From NCBI GenBank assembly GCA_021014325.1, contig CM037474.1, forward strand, positions 20,330,488 to 20,394,487: 64,000 nt of DNA, written 5' to 3'. The notes under the pieces were generated by a model, which saw only the letters and a program-made list of their open reading frames with translations, did no database searches and was not told the DNA's origin. This document shows, one piece after another, positions 28,601 to 43,600 of the stretch. Origin of the DNA: Plazaster borealis (Eukaryota > Echinodermata > Asteroidea > Forcipulatida > Labidiasteridae). The first letter of the stretch is position 1. Every line of letters begins with the position of its first letter. The position numbers and the translations under genes were made by a program.

Positions 28601-31600
28601 GCGCGCTCGTTGTCTAAAACAAAAAACTGTAAAGCTATGGTTTTATAAAAACATCTTTAAAACGAACATGGACAAAATAATAATGAAAAACTAGCAGTGA
28701 TGTTTTACTCGTCTTTGCGATTATAAAATTATGATCCCTTTGCGCTATGGTAAGTGTGCTTATACCATCACAATGACCACTGTATGTACATGTACATGTA
28801 GATGTACAAGCAGTATGTGACTTCGTGAGCGTGTATAATGTGAAAGATATATTGCGCCTTATGCGGCGGGGCGCCTTATCTGATAATCTTTGAATCTTAT
28901 TTTGGTAATTTGAGGTACAGCCCTTATCCGCAGGAAATTACGGTAGACCAATTCAAATTAACAAGTACAATGAAAAAATTAGAGATTTTAATAAAGTCTC
29001 TTCAATAGGGCCGACAATCCGATGTTCTTGTCTAGGTTTAACTTAAATTTTCTATACAGACTCATTTTTTGTGTTTACTTACAGTACAATTTGTATACAA
29101 TGTGAACATAATAATTATGTACATGAACCTTACTTAGCAAACTCCCTCATGTACTTTTTTGCTCTTCTAAGCCTGCCCAACACCACACTAGACACTCCTC
29201 AGACAGACACCATGAGCCTACCCAAGACCACTCTGGACACTCCTTAAACAGACACCATGAGCCTACCCAAGACCACTCTGGACACTCCTTAAACAGACAC
29301 CATGAGCCTACCCAAGACCACTCTGGACACTCCTTAAACAGACACCATGAGCCTACCCAAGACCACTCTGGACACTCCTTAAACAGACACCATGAGCCTA
29401 CCCAAGACCACACTAGACACTCCTCAGACAGACACCATGAGCCTACCCAAGACCACTCTGGACACTCCTTAAACAGACACCATGAGCCTACCTAAGACCA
29501 CTCTGGACACTCCTTAAACAGACACCATGAGTCATCCCAAGACCACACTAGACACTCCTCAGACAGACGCCATGAGCCTATATGTACCCAAGACCACTCT
29601 GGACACTCCTTAAACAGACACCATGAGTCATCCCAAGACCATTCTAAACACTCCTCAGATGGACACCTTGAGCCGACCCCAAGACCACTCTAGACACTCC
29701 TTAAACAGACACCATGAGCCTGCCCAAGACCACTCTAGACGCTCCTTAGACAGACACTTTGAGTCGACCCCAATACCATTCTAGACACTCCTCAGATGGA
29801 CACCTTGAGTCGACCCCATGAGCTGAGCAAATGATCATTCTGGACACTCCAAAAACTTGAGAAAACTTGAGCCATGCCAAAGAATATTCTGGCCTCTTAT
29901 CAGGCAGACACCGTGAGGCTACCCAAGACCACTCTGGACACTCCTTAAACAGACACCATGAGTCATCCCAAGACCATTCTGGACACTCCTCAGACAGACA
30001 CCATAAGCTGAGCCCCAGACAAATCCAGACACTCCTCAGTGTGAAAACTTGAGCCAAGCCAAAAACAGTCAGGTCTAGACACTCCTCAGACAAACACTTT
30101 GAGTCGACCCCAAGACCATTCTGGACACTCCTCAGACAGACACCATAAGCTGAGCCCCAGACAAATCCAGACACTCCTCAGTGTAAAAACTTGAGCCAAG
30201 CCAAAAACAGTCAGGTCTAGACACTCCTCAGACAGACACTTTGAGTCGACCCCAAGACCATTCTAGACACTCCTCAGACAGACACCTTGAGCTGACCCCA
30301 AGACCATTCTAGACACTCCTCAGACAGACACCTTGAGCCGACCCCAAGACCATTCTAGACACTCCACAGACAGACACCTTGAGCCGACCCCAAGACCATT
30401 CTAGACACTCCTCAGACAGACACTTTGAGTCGACCCCAATACCATTCTAGACACTCCTCAGATGGACACCTTGAGTCGACCCCAATACCATTCTAGACAC
30501 TCCTCAGATGGACACCTTGAGTCGACCCCAAGACCATTCTAGACACTCCTCAGACAGACACCTTGAGCCGACCCCAAGACCATTCTAGACACTCCTCAGA
30601 CAGACACCTTGAGCCGACCCCACGACCATTCTAGACACTCCTCAGACAGACACCTTGAGCCGACCCCAAGACCATTCTAGACACTCCTCAGACAGACACC
30701 TTGAGCCGACCCCAAGACCATTCTAGACACTCCTCAGACAGACACCTTGAGCCGACTCCAAGACCATTCTAGACACTCCTCAGACAGACACCTTGAGCCG
30801 ACCCCAAGACCATTCTAGACACTCCTCAGACAGACACCTTGAGCCGACCCCAAGACCATTCTAGACACTCCTCAGACAGACACCTTGAGCCGACCCCAAG
30901 ACCATTCTAGACCCCAAGACCATTCTAGACACTCCTCAGACAGACACCTTGAGCCGACCCCAAGACCATTCTAGACACTCCTCAGACAGACACCTTGAGC
31001 CGACCCCAAGACCATTCTAGACACTCCTCAGACAGACACCTTGAGCCGACCCCACGACCATTCTGGACACTCCTCAGACAGACACCTTGAGTCGACCCCA
31101 AGACCATTCTAGACACTCCTCAGATGGACACCTTGAGTCGACCCCAAGACCATTCTAGACACTCCTCAGACAGACACCTTGAGCCGACCCCAAGACCATT
31201 CTAGACACTCCACAGACAGACACCTTGTGCCGACCCCAAGACCATTCTAGACACTCTTCAGACAGACACCTTGAGCCGACCCCAAGACCATTCTAGACAC
31301 CCCCTAAACAGACATCTTGAGCCGACCCAAAGACCATTCTAGACACTCCTAAGACAGACACCTTGAGCTGACCCCAAGACCATTCTAGACACTCCTCAGA
31401 CAGACACCTTGAGCCGACCCCAAGACCTTTCTAGACACCCCTTAAACAGACACCTTGAGCCGACCCCAAGACCATTCTAGACACTCCTCAGACAGACACC
31501 TTGAGCCAACCCCAAGACCATTCTAGACACTCCTCAGACTGACACCTTGAGCTGACTCAAGACCTTTCTAAACACCCCTTAAACAGACACGTTGAGCCGA

Positions 31601-34600
31601 CCCCAAGACCATTCTAGACACTCCTCAGACAGACACCTTGAGCCGACCCCAAGACCTTTCTAGACACCCCTTAAACAGACACCTTGAGCCGACCCCAAGA
31701 CCATTCTAGACACCCCTTAAACAGACACCTTGAGCCGACCCCAAGACCATTCTAGACACCCCCTAAACAGACACCTTGAGTCGACCCCAAGACCATTCTA
31801 GACACTCCTCAGACAGACACCTTGAGCCGACCCCAAGACCATTCTAGACACTTCTCAGACAGACACCTTGAGCCGACCCCCACGACCATTCTGGACACTC
31901 CTCAGAGAGAAAAAAGTAGCCAAGCCAAAACGTAGTTTCTTAACGTCATAGTGTTTTTGCATACACCTGAGACACATGTATGCATGGCTTGTAAAGACTT
32001 TTTGTTTATACCAGGTTTTTTTCAAGATGCCGTTACACATTTACATGTACATGTACACTGCTTAGTCTTACCTCAATGAATATTGATGATGGGTTGGTGT
32101 TGTTCTGAAACTTATCCAAAAGCTCCTCTATGTTTTTCTTGGTCAACTCAATGAAGTGTTGAATGTGATTGAGCTGTGGAGAGAGAAAAGAAAATTTGTT
32201 TTTACAATAGAGAAAGGTATTTATCATCGAGTGTTACGAACCACTTTGCAGTCAAAGCTTGTAATAATAATGACATCTTGTATAGCACCAGTATCCATCA
32301 AGGTGCTCATGGTGGTTGCTCATATACAAACAAATTGATAATTCAAAAAGCAAAAGAGATAGATTTTTGAAATTAATACCAATGCTCAAACTCTGAGTTG
32401 CAATACATTTCCAACGAATTGTGGATGAAAACAAAATTTTATTGCTCAAGCTTACCTACATTTGTGTATTTTATACATCCATATTAAAGTGAAAATATCT
32501 TGTGAAATACATGTAGTTACTGTAAGATTTAAGGAACCTGATTTTATAAAAGGAGGTTGAAACTGAACAAAAATTGAGAGACACCTAGGCCGAATCTTAC
32601 AGTTACACTGTAATTTACACTATGGAGAAAAAGAGTGGATCATACTGCAGTGTGTACTGTTCCCTTGCAATAAGTATAACCTTGCATGTACAGTACATGG
32701 GGTTGTACGCATAAATGCACAAACCGTAAGTACAATGCTGTACAATACATGTGTACATGTACAGTCCCACTTTTTGGTGTACATGTACACTTCTGCTCGT
32801 TTCAAAACCACAGCTTGGGCTTGGGCTTCTAAGGCTCCGTCAGTTATTTAGAAGACGTGCGCTTTCCTTGCGGGGCTTCAATCAGGTGGATGGATCCCAA
32901 GCCAGAGCCCAAGCCTAAGTTTCGTGTATACACACTGTACACACGTACACACGTACAATGTACCAGGGGTGAGAGTCACTGCTGACAAAACAAGTCTAAA
33001 ACTGGGATACAGATCTTAGGAGGAACATTGAAATGATAGCATTTTCACCTTTTGATCACCCCTGGAGTTCTAGATTCCAAAGAGTATTTGGGAACAGTAT
33101 TTTCAGTGCTAGAGAAGTAGATCAAAGAGCCCGACTTATTTAATTTTGGGAAAAATACAGCATTTTTTGTTTACCTGGCAGACTTTTAAAAGTCTGAGAT
33201 TTCTCATCCCTGATGTATTATTGTACACACATGTTTGCTTAAATCCAGTAAACAGGGGACTTTTCTTTGCTCTCCCATTGTTTGGACTTGGTTTTTTTTT
33301 AGCGACGTCCCCATTGGGTTTGTACACAAAAGCGACGCGAGGACGTCCTCGCTGTCAAAACCCCTGGATTCATTTTGTTAAAGTCCTCGGTTTGAATGGA
33401 TCGACATCCCCAAACACTGTACAATGTACATGTGCATACTTTATGTAACACATGTAACATGTATGACAACTACGGTACGTAGTTATCGACTGTTCTGTTT
33501 TCCTTGGTTTGAAATTTTTCCGGGTCTGACCGTGGACAATCTAAGAAAATCACAGTTTTATACATGAACTGACAATACATGTACATGAGTATGCAGTTCA
33601 TGGCTGGTTACATCCGTATGTGCATGAAAACAATCTGTGACATTAGAATAGCCATGCACGGATTTCATGTAAGACCTTTGATTAATGTCTTAACTCTACG
33701 CCCTGACACTGATGAATTTATAAGATATTCACATAGACAGTAAGACTCCACTGCTTCGTGATGATCTCCGCATATAATGTCAGCACAGAAGTAGGTCAGC
33801 AGTCATCAGAGGGCTTGGTGTGTACGTGTGCACAGTCATCACACCAAGTCAACTGTGTTAGTCCTCCATGCGGCAAACAGTAATTTGACATGTACATGTA
33901 GCAATGTTAAAATGTCATTTATTTGGAGCCAAGAATTATACACAAGTTGCATTGTGTGTAATGGTGCAGGCTGACTGCATGCATGTGTACAGACAGCAGG
34001 CCTGGAATTACACTGAGGCCATGACCATCGTTGACCTGGACTTGGCATTGGTGCCCGCTTTCCATAGACTTTAGGATTTTCCAATGGAAGTGCCCTTTGC
34101 AAAATGAAAATGGCCTTGCCCTCTCAAAGATGAAGTCAAGATCTGAAAACAGTGCACTCTGGATGTTTGTGAAGAAATTAAGGACAACATGGAGCCTATG
34201 TAGGCATGATTACAAATGATATGTCCATGACAAGATTACATATTACTGTATAAATTGTGCAGACGTATCATACATGATATAGCGCATACATACTGTACCA
34301 ATTGTGTAGACATGATTACACAACAACTGTTTAGTGAATGTACACATACATGTAAATGGCATGTACATGTACAGTGTACTTTACTATTGTACTGTACACT
34401 ACTCTTTTTATGTACATGTACAGTACATGTACACTGTACATCACCAATTGTACAGACATGACTATGACATGTACAGTGTACATCAACAATCTATGTACAC
34501 AAACATGTTGAATGCTTGCTGTGGTGTGGCTTGTACACATACATATAATCATGCACACCACCATAAAGGGATACTGTTATCTTTCAACCTGTGTGTATGT

Positions 34601-37600
34601 TTGTATACAAATCCTGTGAACTTCATCACTGCAGAAAATGTATAATTTGTATTTAATACCTTAATTTAATAAATTGCAAGATTGCGGGGGAAGAAACTTA
34701 CTGTTAGTGTTATTCGAGAGTACACAAATAAATAATTTTAATTTTCTTCAATGAAAACTGTTAAAAGATTAACACATATCGTGTCAAAATTAAAATGTTG
34801 TTACTAATTTTTCAATCATTGCACAAACTTTCCCCTGTCTATCTTTTTAATCTTTATGCATCTGCATCAACACTGTACTAACTTCTAGATGTTCTGAGTG
34901 TTCTTACAGGTTGGTAAGACAAAGATTGGTATCTAGGTGATAGAACTTTTGAGGTAGCTGGTCCCAGACTCTGGAATGAACTTCCACTCATGATCAGGCA
35001 GCAAAAAACAATCGAGGGTTTCAAAAAGCATCTGAAAACATACTTTTTAAAATAATTGTTTACATTAATAATGTACATTTTTATGTGCTTCCACAGGCAG
35101 TGTCTATTAACAATGAGAAATATTTTGGAGAAAAACTGATCAAAAAATTGTCAATGACCGATCAAGCTACAGTACGTGCTTCAACGTGTTTTGTTTACAG
35201 GAGCGGTACCGTTAAACCGGAAAGGCTCAGTCCAAAACAATCCAGACCTCACAAGGCAATTAAATATTGCTCCTTTCAAATTGATGTGCTTGAAAAGGCA
35301 AAATTAAAAAAGCACATCTTGATTTAACCGCACATCCCCCCCCCAAAAAAGAAGTTTATTAAAAAATAAGAAATATCAACAACTCATCTTTTATGAATCT
35401 TAGGGCTTTGTGAAATCAGCCTGTACAGATTTGGCATAAAAAAACACTGACACGTACTATAAACGTAATATAAGCAAAATGGATTGTACAATGTACAATG
35501 ATACGTACACCTTTTGATCCTACATGTACTACATGTTTCCCATGCAGCATGAATAAGATGTACATGTACTATGTATTTTTAAACTGACCTGGACAATTTC
35601 TCGGTAACAAAAACAACAAAACTATTTTTAAAGGGAAACTTAATAAAAAAAGAAGCTAAAGCATAGTCCAATGTTGGTGTACACCTGTTATCAACTACAT
35701 TTTTCTGTATTTGACATTGTTTGAGAAATCTACACAGAACATGTTAAAACCATGTAACCAGTGTGACATCACATGCTTACAAAAGAGCCACAGTGCCTGG
35801 ACTTCCTGCAGGCACGATTTGTACACATCTCATTGGAAGAAAACTTTCAATCTTATTTTATATGGAGATTTTGATATGAAGAAAGGAGGCACATCTCAGA
35901 ACTTGTTATCAGCTGTTATTTTTATAACTCTTGAATATATGAGGAAATTATGACACAAAATACAATTTTCCATATTGACCAGTTATCTTGCCTGCCAGAA
36001 AGACCCTAGAAAACAAGGTTTCTCTTTTCGTAAACATAGGTTTACATGGAATAACTGTAGGGACAATAGCCACTGCTCTACAGACTGATTGCCCTTCATG
36101 TGAAGGTCATTCTTCGAGCCATTATAACAATCCAGCTGAAAGGTGAATGGCCTTAAGGTTTGTGCTTCTCAATGCACTCACTGTACATATACTGTACACT
36201 GGCATGTCAACGTTTTTACGTGTACGGTATGTATTGTCGTTTTTAAAATCACAACAAAGTTGTGTCTCTGTTCCAACTTTCAATCAAAGATGGTGGCACG
36301 CATATGCTATACCATGACTGTCGGTACAAATGAATCCATGAGGCATCAACGATGGCTTGGTAACATCTTGGGCATTGATGCCAAGTTATTGATGATGATA
36401 TCTGGGTCCATTCTATCCACAAACCAATGGAGAATTTGGTAGAGCTCCCCTTGGTTTTGTAGCCGATTTTCACATTGAAAATTGCCATGTAATAAAAAAT
36501 CCATCAATCACAATTGAATCCAAGTGAGGATTTGGAGCAAGCCAATCCATGGACCTCAAACTCCAAACAGCCTCCCCCCCCCCTCTCACCCCAATTTCTC
36601 TGACAAAATATGGGTTTAGGTCGGCTATGAATTCCTTAGTCATCTTACATGTAGCTAGTATGGTGGTGCATAATGCTACAAATCAAGAAATCATCGTTGG
36701 AGCTTGCAGCACCCAAACCAGGACTCTAGTGCCTCTTAACAAAGTTACCCACAAACTCCTCCCCAGAATAAGCCACTACATTTATACTCCCCTCCACCCA
36801 TATCACACACCATCATCGGTAGAGCTTGCAGCCCCCAAACCAAAACTCCAATGCCTCTTAATTACCCACAACCTCCTCCGCAGAATAAGCCACTACATTG
36901 ATACTCCCCTCAACCCATACAGTGTACATATACCACGCACCATCATCGGTAGAGCTTGAAGCCCCCAAACCAGGACTCTTAGCAAAGTTACCGACAACCT
37001 CCTCCCCATCTGTCTGCCTGATGTAGACATGGCCATCGAACTGATATAACCTTGACTCATCGCTCCTTAAAACTCAAGTCTTGCTCACTGGACCAGGCTA
37101 ACCGTCTTTACTTAGTGCATTGGCGCGAGGCAAGGCTTTTACCTGCCCGTCCATTCAACCCTAGACAAGTTACCAATCACACACGATACATGTAGCTGAC
37201 CAGTATTTGGCTTTGGATCCTTGTCCTTCTTTTTCAAAAAATGTAAATGTACCATCCTTTACATTTTTTGAAAAAGAAGGACATGTACACCTGTAGGCCT
37301 ACATTAAAATTAACCTGTCAAAATTTCATTTCAAAAGGTGGTATTGTTTTTGAGATATTGCCGAAAATACTCCCTTTAAAGACCAATATCTCAGAAATTT
37401 TAGCGGATTGTATAATGACATAATTGCCATGAAGAGATTTGAACAATTGATGTGTTTTAAAACAACATTTTTCCATCCCTATTTTAAGCAAGGTTTGTCC
37501 TGGTGCGTCATGTACATTGTATACTACATCATATGTACAGTGAGAGTCAATGGCTCAGTGTTCTCTTAGTTTAGCACAAGGGAAAACACCCTTTAATTTA

Positions 37601-40600
37601 AATTCTCTACACCTGCAAGAAATCTGTCAGATGTCCTTGGTACATGTACATGTAATGTAAAATTTACAGGTCACAAGCCTGAACAAATTTTACATACTAC
37701 TTTACATGCATACATGTAGGCCTAATGCATTTGCATACATGTGTGTACATGTAGTTAAGAACGTTGTACATGCATACAGGGTACAGTGCATTTTCATACA
37801 TGATGCAATGGTACATTTAATTGTAGTTCAACTGCAAAATAAATTCATCAATTGTATGTTTGCAGTACTGCACTGCTTACTGCGTACTCAAACTGGCCAC
37901 TCAACTGGGCCACTCTTTGGTGTAGCTGTTAAGACACTTGAGTCTAGAATGTGAGGTGGTTGGTTTGAATCCCACCAGAGCAGAATGTTGCTAACAAACT
38001 GATGTAAATGTAAGGGTAAATATCAAAATAACAAATATTACTCCTCTCTTTTCCGCTAAATTTCACCTGTTCGGCCTCGGCCTGGACCGGAGCTTCATTA
38101 TTTCCTTTATATAGCTTTCCATAATGTCTTCATGATTGTACAGTGCATACATGTACAATGTTCCTGTACATTTCAGAATCATGGTTTTGTGATGCAAGTT
38201 CTCAACTGATTAACCTAACAGGTTTAAGGCATTTTTGTTATTATTTTGTTAATTAAAAAAAAGAAGATAACTATTGTTTAAACAGAGAACGACTCTGCTA
38301 GGGTCAAAACGTAAGGCCCGTAACATTTTTTCATTTACAACATATGTATACCATGTACATGTACGTTTTATTTTAACATTTTAAATGTGTAACATACATT
38401 GTACGCATGTCGCACATAAATTCTTTATTTCCTGTACTTTCTCGATGGTACAGAACAGATTTGCTTACATGTACATGTATTTATTTTGATGATTTGATTT
38501 GTCTGGCTGTTTTTGGAGCCATGTATGCACCAAATTCAAATCTTCTGGTGCAAGTCACAAGTCCCATACATGATGCAGGCCTGATACTTCATGGAAGCAA
38601 TGGAGGCAATTGCCTCAATGCCCACGGGTCATTGCCTTGGTGCCCCTTGAACTATTCCAATGTAAATTTACATTTTCTTCATAGAGGTGACCTCTACCGA
38701 GGAAATTCAGGTGCAAGTCACAAGTCCCATAGGCCTACATGCTGCAGGCCTGATACTTTATGGAAGCAATGGAGGCAATTGCCTCAATGCCCACGGGTCA
38801 TTGCCTTGGTGCCCCTTGAACTATTCCAATATAAATTTACATTTTCTTCATAGAGGTGACCTCTACCGAGGAAATTCAGGTGCAAGTCACAAGTCCCATA
38901 GGCCTACATGCACATGGTGCAGGTCTGATACTTCATGGAAGCAATGGAGGCAATTGCCTCAATGCCCACGGGTCATTGCCTTGGTGCCCCTTGAACTATT
39001 CCAATATAAATTTACATTTTCCTCATAGAGGTGACCTCTACTGAGGAAATAAAATGCCTTGGTGCCCTTGTCCTTTCAAGAACGAAGCACCAGGCCTGAT
39101 GATGTATTACAGTGCAACTTAAGGGCAACTCTAATGTCAAGCCAGTCTCAATCAAAAAATACATATCGGTGATTCATTTTTCCATGTCAATCTCTAAAAA
39201 TTATGTATGCAAGTTTGCTGAGCACTGCAAATGAATAATCTACTGAGTGTGTATGACATGTCAATTATTACAGAATAATTAAATTTATTCAAAAAGGCAC
39301 TGTACACGTATTGCATAGTTTGCCTAATGTATGCAAGACTGAGACCTTTGAATGGAAACTGCTGAAATCATCCAGAAAGTTTTTATACAATAACAAGCAA
39401 GTCATGTCCCAAACATAGAGCATGCATTTGGTTTACAATTTGTATCTTACATGTACATCGTCAATTCAGTAGCCTAAAGACTAAAAACATGATGGGATGT
39501 CTACATAATTTGCAAAACTTTGCATAGCACCTCCATGTCATACACTGTCACAAGCCATGTACCTGATATTGCTACACCAAAGGTTATAATATTCTTCATA
39601 AAATGGCTTGAACTGAAGAAGCTTTATGGCCATACTATCATGTGTTTTACGGCAAGTCTTTGTGTATCACTACATATTGGTGCAGCCTTAGACTAGAAGG
39701 CAAGCCATTCAATGTATGTAAATGAATACAGTGTGATCCAGGGACTTCCAGTGCCCAGGTACCTACACATACATCACATAGTATACATGTACTTATTACC
39801 TTGGCTGTTTCAAATGTACTGCCTCATGTACAATGTGCAGTCTACAAAACTGATGTAGACTCCATTCTCTGCATGTAACTACATGTATTTAATACCTTAC
39901 AATGCATGCACATGATATAAACAGTACATGTACCTGCTTTGAAACAAGGCAATACACAAAATAAACAAATGTATGACAGACATGTACAGTACGTGTACTG
40001 TATTGCTGGTCCATGTACACAACCAGAGTACACAAACATGACAAATGTACACATTCAGGTGTGCCAAACAAAAAAGTAGGTCTATTCTTTACTTCGTGTG
40101 GATCAGCAAAACAATATTAAAGGACAATACGTACTGAACATGTAGTGGAAGTGACATTTTGCTGTAGCCATGTAAGGACAAGTAGTCATGTAAAGTACAG
40201 GTACATGTACCTGTTTGTACGTCCATTTTAAATACATTCATACAACAAATAGCTAGCCTTTCTGTCAAAAAGCCGTCTGAAAAATTGAGAATGGAGATGT
40301 AGTACTACATGTATGTCATTGAGAAAACTTTATGTGTACTTTTACCGACAGATTATCTTTTGTCTTAAATTCATTTTTTCATGCTGTAGTTTTAAAATGT
40401 TGTTATCATTTAGAATGTACACTGTACTATATTCTGTACAGTATGCATAATCTAGGTCAATATTAGCATTTTCATTAGCAAACAAAATAATTTTATTTTT
40501 AACTCTTCGACCTCCCAAATTGAGAATTGTCATTCTGAACTGTACCAGATATCTGTATGAAGTTAAATATTGAAACTGCTCATTTGGTTAAGCTGGGCCA

Positions 40601-43600
40601 TAAAAACTTGTCAACATTTGCATTGTTATACAACAAAGGAAGGTAGGGGCAGAAGAGGGGGAGGGGGAAAAAGGAGGGGGAGGGGAGTCACAGTTTCCAC
40701 AATTTTTGCCTGTATCCTTGACCAACCATTCTAAACCATTTTCACCTCTACATGTGCTGTGTATTGTGGAAAATGTGAAATACAATAGCTGCGTACTCAT
40801 GTCAACTTGTGTATGTATTGTTTGCTTTCACTACTTGTAAATTATATTGTAGGCTCACTAGGCTGGCATACAGTATGTAGTGCATCTATCACTCAAAACC
40901 ATGATTGATGATCTTAAATGATCAAACAGTAGGAGCAGGCCTCGATCTTACAATGTACGTAACCGCGGCCACTGTGGCCATTTGCCCCGCCGAGTTGGCT
41001 GTGATGCCCTGCCAAGTTGGCCATGATGCCCTGCTGAGTTGGTGGTAGCTCTTGGTCACGTCCCTTGGATCTATCAGCTACGACGAACCATGTGTTAAAA
41101 CTTGGCAAATTTTTTCTAGGTTTTATTTTTTTTCAACACCTTAAATGTATCACTTCGGTACCTTTAAAATAGTGGAGAAAACAAGTTTTAAAAATTTCTT
41201 ATTTCTATCATGTACCTTATTAGTTTGTTACAAAGGTCAATAATTCAGGCCTCAAAATGACCGTCAGCACTCTGTGCCATTGCCGCGATGCCCTCGAAAT
41301 CACCGACAATTCACGGCAACATGTTGCCGTGCCCTTTTTTACCAACTGCCGTTGGTGGCCTACATGTAGAGTGTATGTAGTAAAATTGTAACATGCATTC
41401 ATATAAATGTCCAGTTACACGTTTACATTTTTGCGATTCTGATATTACCCTCAACAAATTCACTCGAAAGTTCCACGAAACGCAGACCACATTGCGATCA
41501 CGATGTACACAATGCACAATCCGTGCGACATACAAGCAGTCACATAGTTTCCAATTTACAGGCTTGTAGTGTTTTTTGTTATCTCCTTACTTTGCGTGCT
41601 ACAATAAAGGTAAGAAGCATGGAACTCTAGAGGGCTTAAGAGGGCGTTTCAGAACAATGCAATACCAAGAGAGTAAATGCCCTCTATTGATGAATATGTA
41701 ACTACAAAGTGCATTACTCGATAGCATTTATAATAACCAATGACCAAAGACTTTACTTGTCTGCGCATGCTTTTTTTTGCGGGGTGTTTGTGCGATGTAA
41801 AAAATGCTGTGAATGAAGATGCATAGTTTTTTTATCACATGCGCGGTTGTGTAAACAATATGTTTTTCACCAAAACTTTTGTTTCTGAAACAGAAGGTTA
41901 CAGGTGTAACCGACTGTTTCAGAAACGGTCATCTGTCTTGTTAAATTTAGTTTTTGCCATGATGCCCCCTAAATTCCACAAAAATGCCGTGGTGTCCTTT
42001 TTTATTTTACAAAAGTGCTGCGATGCCCTTCAATAATATTGCCGTGCCCTTATTTCCGTGTCTCTTGGTGCCCTTCAAAAGTTTCCCATATAGAGACTTT
42101 AAGATTTTCCAATGGAAGTGTCCTTTGAAAATGAAAATGGCCTTGCCCTTTCCATAGAGAAAGGACAACAAAGAAGAAATTCCAGGCCTGGCCTGAATAC
42201 ATAACGTACGTATTTACTACCAGTTCAGGGCTCGAAATTAACACTGGACCGCAGGCCCGAGGCCAGTGTATTTAGTGTCGGGCCAGTAAACTTATGACCA
42301 GACAAGTCCGGTGGTCTTGTGTTTTTGAATAAATAAACCTCACATCAACTTTAGCTTTGTGTTCAACTGTTGACTTTTAGTCTGATAAATATCTTTCAAT
42401 TCTGCTGAGTATATGTAAGTTTTACCGATAAAGACAAATGAGATAAATCTTCTCTTAGTGATTGTTCTGATAAAAAAAGTTTAATTGTGACACAGTGTAG
42501 ATAGATTTTTTTTCTTCTCATTTTGGTTCTGGTCTTGGAACAAATTTACTGGTCAAGTAAAAGTTTTGAGCTACAAGCCCTGCAGTCTTATGGATTTTTT
42601 CCCCAAATTTGAGCTCTGCCAGTTGCTTGAGAGGATTTTTTTAAGGGAGATAAAGTCTAACATTCATCAAAGAGGTGCATGTAAATCGCGTATGCAACTT
42701 TTAAAAAAAATGCAAATTTGAATGTCATGTAAGAACAAGAATTTAATGTATGTTACGGAAACAAATGATTGTGGGTGCCAGATTGGGCTAAGCTAAAGAT
42801 TGAGGAAGTCCAGAGATTGGCTAGAATGTGGTAATTTTAAGGGAACTCTAAATGCACTTGTCAATTTCAAGACAGACTATGTGACCCCCTTGAATGGTGC
42901 AGTCATCTATAATTGTCAATGACGCTTATTGAGTAAAAATTTGATGAACCATAGAGCTACACATTTGACGCACTATCAACTCAATTTCTGACTCGCCATT
43001 TCTTGAAAAGGACGCACCAAAAACGCACATCGCTGCTGCTGGAAGGTATACACAACTTGATTGTAATGCACAGCGATCATTTTGTGCACACATGTACATG
43101 TACATGTACATGTAGCATAGAGTTACATAAGAGAGCAAGGCAGGCTGGTATCAAAAAAGTGCAGCAAGAAATATAACCCGGAATGAGGTTGGAGATTAGA
43201 GTCCGCCATGCGTCATCCAACCCTGGAAATACGTACGAGTCGTGTGTTTCCCTACACACTTAAGTATTGTTATATAGAACATGGAGAAGAGAGCCAGACT
43301 AAAGTCCTTTCCAAAACCTGCTTGGTCTCAGGCTTAGGCTCCGTTAGTTATTTTGAAAACGTGCGCTTCTAGTATGGTATACAGGCAGACAGAAATCTAA
43401 GCCTGAGCCAAAGTCAGAGTTTCGAAAAGGGCCAATAAGTTTGTTAGTGAAACATTACATGTTGTGACAGCAGCATTGTGATGGTTTTTTTCTATTAGAG
43501 TCAGAGAAATGGAATGTGAAAAGCAAACGCTGGTTAATTCCACATACAATAAAAATAAAGAGTATTTTGTATGCATATTTGTTTTGTCAATTGTAGAGGA

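Larger units (their letters stand above)
22950..32071. other. RAF intron 2 (9.1 kb): content
   Basis: Holds the foldback at 23045, a GTACAT-rich tract at 24460, MITE A at 25623, a 12-bp minisatellite at 26201, a repeat scrap at 26690, two adjacent foldbacks at 27378, a pogo-like element at 28027 and a 2.75-kb minisatellite at 29160. A scrap at 24295-24440 belongs to the AGGACTTTAACAAA family. I see nothing supportable in 23373-24290, 26846-27377 and 27690-28026. Confidence 0.7.

Noticed and set aside
29147..30174. Open frames with [19 protein letters not shown] repeats
   Set aside because: By-products of the 45-bp minisatellite unit on the minus strand; they break where the unit becomes 46 bp.
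29160..31920. CRISPR-like array
   Set aside because: Units are contiguous with no unique spacers, and the window is eukaryotic.
36143..36488. Open frames on both strands near 36.3 kb (for example [18 protein letters not shown] in one frame)
   Set aside because: Short, interrupted by stops and without recognisable homology; possibly a decayed repeat but not supportable.
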